From: Actinomycetes bacterium
Lineage (GTDB): Bacteria; Actinomycetota; Acidimicrobiia; Spongiisociales; UBA5794
Length of the DNA: 9,555 nucleotides
Assembly: GCA_024640745.1 (NCBI GenBank)
Contig: JAHEEL010000082.1
Location: 1 to 9,555, forward strand
Reading direction: 5' to 3'
Both the position numbers and the translations under genes were made by a program. Positions 5,722-9,555 of the stretch are shown in pieces (positions within the stretch are counted from its first letter, which is position 1; every line of letters begins with the position of its first letter). The notes under the pieces were generated by a model. That model was not told the DNA's origin. It saw only the letters and a program-made list of their open reading frames with translations, and did no database searches.

Positions 5722-8700
5722 GTGGCCGCTCTGCTTACCTCCGTGCTCGAACGCTTCGGCCGTGACCTCCTTCCGCCGATCCCGGGGCGCTACGTCATTC
5801 CGGCGGCGCTCCGAGCGGTTGTCCTTGCAGCGATCGCCGAGCGAACGGGTCGCAGCGTCCTCGCCGTCGTTCCGGGTGAGCGAGAGGCAGAAGACCTGGC
5901 CGAGGACCTCGCACTGTTCTCCGACGCAGCATTCCACCTCCCGGCGTGGGAGACCCTGCCGTTCGAACACGTGTCACCCAGCATTGCAACGATGGCGGAC
6001 CGCGTGGTCGCTCGTCATGCGCTTGCCGGCACGGAGGACTCGGTGGTCGTGGCATCGGTGCGTGCCGCCACGCAACGGGTGAGTCCAACGCCAGTGGCTC
6101 CGATCCGGCTCGCCGCCGGCGTCGATCTCCCGTTCGACCACGTCTTGACCACATTCGTGGATCTGGGATACCGTCGAACGGAGCGGGTCGAGGGTCGGGG
6201 TGAATTCGCCGTTCGCGGCGGCATCATCGACGTGTATCCGACGCAGGCCTCAACGCCGATGCGGATCGACTTCTGGGGCGACACCATCGAGGAGATTCGA
6301 CCGTTCTCGATCTCGACTCAGCGATCCGAGGGTTCGGCCGACGAGGTTGATGTCTTTCCCGCCGGAGAAGTGCTGATCACCGAAGAGATGCGCCGCCGCG
6401 CGGCCGATCTCGTGGTCGATGCGCCGTGGGGGGCCGCGACCTGGGAACGGATCGCCGAGGGCATCCGCTTCCCCGGTTTCGAGTCGTGGCTGCCGTGGCT
6501 CGCACCCCCACGGACGATTCTCGACGACACCGATGCCGTCGTGGTGCTGTTCGATCCGGTGCGAGCGGAAGATCGATGCGCCGATCTGATCCGGGAGGAG
6601 GCGGACCTCGCGGAGGCGTTGTCCGGAACGTGGGGCAAGGGCGCTTCCGAGTCCGGCGACCATCCGCCCCTCTATCTCCCGCTCGTTGCGGCCGACAATG
6701 CGGATCTTCTCGAGGCACCGCCGATTCCGGCATCGCCGGCTGATGACGGCTACGAGCTGCGCGCGCTCGGCGCGATTGCAGGCGACGCGGAGTCCGTGGC
6801 TGAAGCGATCATCGGGTGGAGCTCCAGGGACGTCGACATCGTCGTGGCGATGGATGGCCGCTCCGCTGCGGACCGGGTCGCCGGTCTGCTCGCCGAGTCG
6901 GGTGCAGGGCTCCCGGTGGTCGAGTCGCTCGAGACCGTCGAATCGGTCGTTCTTCCGCGTGGCATCAACCATGGTTTCGTATTCCCCGCACTGCGTGTCG
7001 GAGTAGTCGGCGAGCGAGAAGTTGCCGGCCGCAGGCACTCGCATCGCACCGTTCGGAAGGGTCGCGGGGAGCGCCGCGACGAGGCCTATCGGGACCTGAA
7101 TCCCGGCGATTTCGTGGTGCACCACCACCACGGGGTTGGCCGATTCGAGGGTCTCGTGCACCGCGACATGGCGGGCGCCGCTCGCGACTATCTGCTCGTT
7201 GAGTACGCGGCGGGCGACCGGCTCTATGTACCGACGGACCAGCTGGCGGCCGTCCGGCGCTACACCGGCGGGGAGACCCCACGCCTTTCGCGTATGGGCG
7301 GCACCGATTGGTCGCAGACACGATCGAAGGTGCGCAAGGCGGTCGCTGTAGTCGCCGAGGCGGTGGTCGATCTTCACCGTATGCGCGCCGCCACGGCAGG
7401 ACACGGCTACGAATCGGACACGCCGTGGCAGAGCGAGTTCGAAGCAGCTTTCCCATACGAAGAGACCCCCGATCAGCTCACGGCGATCGCCGACGTGAAG
7501 GCCGACATGGAGACGGAGGCACCGATGGATCGGTTGATCTTCGGCGATGTCGGGTTCGGGAAGACGGAAGTCGCCCTCCGTGCGATGTTCAAGGCGGTGC
7601 AGGGAGGGAAGCAGGCGGCCGTGCTCGTTCCTACGACGCTGCTCGCCCAACAGCATTACGCGACGATGGATGAGCGGTTCGCGTCGTTCCCGATTCGGGT
7701 CGAGTCGTTGAGCCGCTTCCTGACGGCGGCTCAACAGCGCAAGGTGATCGAGGGGTTGGCCGACGGCTCGGTGGACATCGTGGTAGGTACCCACCGCCTG
7801 CTATCCGACGATGTCATTTTCCGAGACCTTGGCCTGCTCGTCATCGATGAAGAGCAACGCTTCGGTGTAGCCGCGAAGGATCGGCTCAAGGCACTGCGCG
7901 CTTCGGTCGATGCGCTCACGCTCACGGCGACTCCGATCCCGAGGACCCTCGAGATGGCCCTGACCGGCATCCGGGAGGTGAGCCAGATTCGCACGGCGCC
8001 GGAGGATCGGCACCCAATCCTCACGTACGTCGGTCCGTTCGATGACCAGGCCGTCTCCGCGGCGATCCGGAGAGAGATGCTGCGAGAGGGCCAGGTGTTC
8101 TACGTCCACAACCGGGTTCAGTCGATCGAGCACGCGGTCGCACGCCTCCGCGAGCTCGTCCCGGACGCCCGCTATGCCGTGGCCCACGGTCAGATGAGCG
8201 AGGGCCAGCTGGAGCAGGTCATGCTCGACTTCTGGAATGGCGACTACGACGTGCTCGTGGCGACGACCATCATCGAGTCAGGCCTCGACTTGCCGCAGGT
8301 GAACACGCTGATCGTCGAGCGAGCGGACCGCCTCGGGCTGGCCCAGCTCTACCAGCTCCGCGGCAGGGTGGGACGTTCGAGCCAGCGCGCGTATGCCTAC
8401 TTGTTCCATCCTCCCGAAGAGCGCATTGGCGAGAGTGCCCACCGCCGGCTCGAGGCGATTGGCGAATTCTCCGATCTCGGATCCGGATTCGAACTTGCGA
8501 TGCGCGATCTCGAGATCCGCGGTGCGGGAAGCATCCTGTCCGAAACTCAGTCGGGCCATATCGCGGCCGTGGGATTCGATCTCTATACGGAGCTGGTTGC
8601 CGAGGCCGTGCAGGAGTTGAAGGGCGAGCCGGTCGAACCTGAGGAAGGGCACGAGATCCGGATCGACCTCCCGATCGAAGCCCGGCTCCCCGACGAGTAC

Positions 8701-9075
8701 GTACCGGACGCCGACGGCCGCCTCGAGGGATACCGTAGGCTGGCGGCGGCGTCGACCGACGCCGAGGTCGACGATGTGATCGCCGAATGGGAAGACCGCT
8801 ACGGCCCGCTTCCACCTCAGGCAGAGCAGCTCATCGCGGTCGCCCGGCTTCGGGTCGAGGCCATCCGGATCGGGCTCGACGAGATCGTTCAGGCGCGCGG
8901 TGAGGTCCGCATGGGGCCCGTTGACCTCCGCCCGTCGCAGGAAGTCCGCCTCGAGCGGATTCGGCGCGGCGCAGTGCTTCGTGGGTCGACGCTGTTCATC
9001 ACGGCACCGAAGCGAGACGTGGCAAACGTCCTCATCGAATTCCTCCGGAACATGTGGCCGGAGCCGACGGACTAG
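5722..9075 (+). CDS. mfd: Transcription-repair coupling factor Mfd
   Basis: ATP-driven translocase that removes RNA polymerase stalled at DNA lesions and recruits UvrA for strand-specific excision repair. From this start it has 1117 residues, full length. The N-terminal UvrB-like module shows WETLPFEHVSPS (76-87) and GEFAVRGGIIDVYP (160-173), so the UvrA-recruiting region is kept. The RNA polymerase interaction domain begins near LNPGDFVVHHHHGVGRFEG (459-477). Helicase motifs follow: Walker A GDVGFGKT (608-615), DEEQRFG (709-715), TATPIPRT (735-742), ATTIIESGLDLP (847-858) and QLRGRVGR (878-885). The C-terminal TRCF domain includes LPDEYVPDADGRLEGYRRL (989-1007). The GTG at 5722 is preferred over the in-frame GTG at 5653 because the latter overlaps the upstream SDR gene by 34 nt, adds a low-complexity Gly/Arg extension, and lacks the -10 box at 5708. 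No broken motif is seen. Confidence 0.97.
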   Translation: MAALLTSVLERFGRDLLPPIPGRYVIPAALRAVVLAAIAERTGRSVLAVVPGEREAEDLAEDLALFSDAAFHLPAWETLPFEHVSPSIATMADRVVARHALAGTEDSVVVASVRAATQRVSPTPVAPIRLAAGVDLPFDHVLTTFVDLGYRRTERVEGRGEFAVRGGIIDVYPTQASTPMRIDFWGDTIEEIRPFSISTQRSEGSADEVDVFPAGEVLITEEMRRRAADLVVDAPWGAATWERIAEGIRFPGFESWLPWLAPPRTILDDTDAVVVLFDPVRAEDRCADLIREEADLAEALSGTWGKGASESGDHPPLYLPLVAADNADLLEAPPIPASPADDGYELRALGAIAGDAESVAEAIIGWSSRDVDIVVAMDGRSAADRVAGLLAESGAGLPVVESLETVESVVLPRGINHGFVFPALRVGVVGEREVAGRRHSHRTVRKGRGERRDEAYRDLNPGDFVVHHHHGVGRFEGLVHRDMAGAARDYLLVEYAAGDRLYVPTDQLAAVRRYTGGETPRLSRMGGTDWSQTRSKVRKAVAVVAEAVVDLHRMRAATAGHGYESDTPWQSEFEAAFPYEETPDQLTAIADVKADMETEAPMDRLIFGDVGFGKTEVALRAMFKAVQGGKQAAVLVPTTLLAQQHYATMDERFASFPIRVESLSRFLTAAQQRKVIEGLADGSVDIVVGTHRLLSDDVIFRDLGLLVIDEEQRFGVAAKDRLKALRASVDALTLTATPIPRTLEMALTGIREVSQIRTAPEDRHPILTYVGPFDDQAVSAAIRREMLREGQVFYVHNRVQSIEHAVARLRELVPDARYAVAHGQMSEGQLEQVMLDFWNGDYDVLVATTIIESGLDLPQVNTLIVERADRLGLAQLYQLRGRVGRSSQRAYAYLFHPPEERIGESAHRRLEAIGEFSDLGSGFELAMRDLEIRGAGSILSETQSGHIAAVGFDLYTELVAEAVQELKGEPVEPEEGHEIRIDLPIEARLPDEYVPDADGRLEGYRRLAAASTDAEVDDVIAEWEDRYGPLPPQAEQLIAVARLRVEAIRIGLDEIVQARGEVRMGPVDLRPSQEVRLERIRRGAVLRGSTLFITAPKRDVANVLIEFLRNMWPEPTD

Positions 9076-9125
9076 CCGGGCGGGGCTCTGAGAGTCCAAG
9101 CCGCAACGATGCGCCCATTCGACGC

Positions 9126-9223
9126 CTCTCGTGTCTCATGTCTCGTGTCTCATGTCTCGTGTCTTCTGTCTCGTGTCTCGTGTCTTCTGTCTCTTGTCTT
9201 TCGCCTTCTGTCTCTTCTCTCTC
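9126..9223. repeat. Tandem 7-nt repeat array (GTCTCGT / GTCTCAT family), about 14 units
   Basis: Between mfd and the next gene the sequence steps in exact 7-nt units. It starts with CTCTCGT, followed by GTCTCAT, GTCTCGT, GTCTCAT, GTCTCGT at 9133-9160. GTCTTCT and GTCTCGT variants cover 9161-9188, and units degrade towards the 3' end (GTCTCTT, GTCTTTC, GCCTTCT, CTCTCTC). GTCTC is intact in eight units. The + strand is almost free of A, so the RNA would be pyrimidine-rich and unstructured. Short reading frames across it encode only 7-residue echoes of the repeat and are not genes. The rest of the 243-nt gap, 9076-9125 and 9224-9280, shows nothing convincing. Confidence 0.93.
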
Positions 9224-9280
9224 GTCCCGGGCTCGGTCGGGAGCTCTGCTCTGCGCTCGGGGGATTTCGCATACGGCGGG

Positions 9281-9286
9281 TACGCT
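9281..9286 (+). promoter_or_regulatory. Putative -10 box for the PAP2-like gene
   Basis: TACGCT fits TANNNT and stands 6 nt before an ATG at 9293 and 32 nt before the GTG at 9319. The predicted transcript would start at about 9292-9294, giving either a leaderless mini-ORF or a 26-nt leader. No clear -35 box is seen in the G-rich sequence upstream. Confidence 0.45.
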
Positions 9287-9292
9287 GACCGG

Positions 9293-9322
9293 ATGCACTC
9301 GAACGCCGGGGTGATCCCGTGA
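9293..9322 (+). CDS. Possible 9-codon leader ORF (MHSNAGVIP)
   Basis: An ATG placed where transcription is predicted to begin opens a 9-codon frame. Its TGA (9320-9322) overlaps the GTG start of the downstream gene (9319-9321) in a GTGA arrangement, the layout expected for translational coupling. The downstream Shine-Dalgarno sequence lies inside it. The peptide has no recognised function. It may simply be leader RNA that happens to begin with AUG. Confidence 0.25.
   Translation: MHSNAGVIP
9308..9316 (+). promoter_or_regulatory. Ribosome binding site of the PAP2-like gene
   Basis: GGGGTGATC matches eight of nine positions of the 16S-complementary GAGGTGATC, and its core ends 7 nt before the GTG at 9319. 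This decides the start of the downstream gene. Confidence 0.6.
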
Positions 9323-9555
9323 CCGCGGCGACCGACGGACTGCGACGTCCGGCCGGGCCCACCGCCGGGCTCGTGACCTGGAACGGCGCGGTAGCGGTCG
9401 CCTTGGGGCTCGTATTCGTTGTGCTGACGTGGCTCGTCGTCGTGTATCCGGACGGCGTGACCGAGGTCGATATGAGCATTGACTCGACGATCCACTCGGC
9501 GGTGGTCGCGAACCAGTGGATGGTGGATTTGTCGCTCGTTCTGCGGTTCGTGGGC
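9319..9555 (+). CDS. Membrane protein, probable PAP2-family phosphatase, 3'-truncated by window edge
   Basis: Seventy-nine codons are open from the GTG at 9319 to the end of the window without a stop. The protein starts with a short polar segment (1-19), then one hydrophobic helix (about 22-43, ending VVVYPDG), then an amphipathic stretch with VDMSIDSTIHSAVVANQWMVDLSLVLRFVG (50-79). A first helix followed by a D-x-x-I/V-H segment and a second helix ending in a Phe-x-Gly turn is the usual entry to PAP2 lipid phosphatases. The diagnostic K-x6-RP, PSGH and SR-x5-H motifs would lie beyond the window, so the family call rests on general pattern only. A strong Shine-Dalgarno sequence supports the start. 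If it is a PAP2 enzyme, PGP or undecaprenyl-diphosphate phosphatase are candidate roles. Another multi-pass membrane protein remains possible. Confidence 0.6.
   Translation, partial: MTAATDGLRRPAGPTAGLVTWNGAVAVALGLVFVVLTWLVVVYPDGVTEVDMSIDSTIHSAVVANQWMVDLSLVLRFVG

Noticed and set aside
7117..7131. Run of four His residues in Mfd as a possible metal site
   Set aside because: The segment matches the VVH-x-x-HG motif normal at the start of the RNA polymerase interaction domain; two extra His codons in the variable positions explain the run.
6250..7794. 514-codon open frame on the minus strand within mfd
   Set aside because: It lies wholly inside mfd, which has an intact motif series; the antisense translation has no recognisable domain.
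9126..9223. CRISPR array
   Set aside because: The repeats are 7 nt, directly abutting and without spacers, and there are no cas genes in the window.
9032..9495. Several short frames on both strands across the heptad array, with 7-residue periodic translations
   Set aside because: The periodic peptides are just the 7-nt repeat read in three frames, and the same occurs on both strands. None has a supported start and none has a non-repeat domain.

Overview
The window is a dense, high-GC bacterial chromosomal segment. Every gene reads on the + strand. It carries eight recognisable housekeeping or metabolic genes plus the start of a ninth. The features point to Actinomycetota: high GC, -10 boxes of the TANNNT type, at least two genes that look leaderless, frequent GTG starts, and the prs / rplY / pth / mfd neighbourhood. 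The class is not certain; a deep-branching lineage such as Acidimicrobiia is a guess.

Layout. 2-742 is the C-terminal three quarters of ribose-phosphate pyrophosphokinase (prs). 765-1175 is a YjbQ/UPF0047 protein. 1166-1254 is a strongly structured intergenic element: a large inverted repeat built on a 7-nt period. 1326-1991 is ribosomal protein L25/TL5 (rplY/ctc), with its own promoter and a good ribosome binding site. 2001-2576 is peptidyl-tRNA hydrolase (pth). 2588-4069 is glycerol kinase (glpK). 4103-4657 is a CDP-alcohol phosphatidyltransferase, probably PGP synthase (pgsA). 4661-5686 is an extended SDR epimerase/reductase. 5722-9075 is transcription-repair coupling factor (mfd). 9126-9223 is a direct tandem array of about fourteen 7-nt units. 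9319-9555 is the start of a membrane protein that looks like a PAP2-family phosphatase and runs off the end.

How the genes fit together. prs, rplY, pth and mfd form a widely conserved cluster for nucleotide precursors, ribosome function and DNA repair. A glycerolipid group sits inside and beside it. GlpK makes glycerol 3-phosphate, PgsA uses it with CDP-diacylglycerol to make phosphatidylglycerophosphate, and the PAP2-type protein could in principle remove the phosphate. That last step is inference, because its catalytic motifs lie outside the window.

The least ordinary content is non-coding. The two larger intergenic gaps both hold repeats with a GTCT/GTCTC core on a strict 7-nt period. In one gap they form two inverted arms that make a 78-nt hairpin; in the other they form a direct array. 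They look like members of one dispersed heptad-repeat family. A second theme is three promoters whose -10 box lies only 6-9 nt before an ATG or GTG. Apart from these I see an otherwise ordinary housekeeping region. I found no CRISPR array, RNA gene, insertion sequence or defence system.
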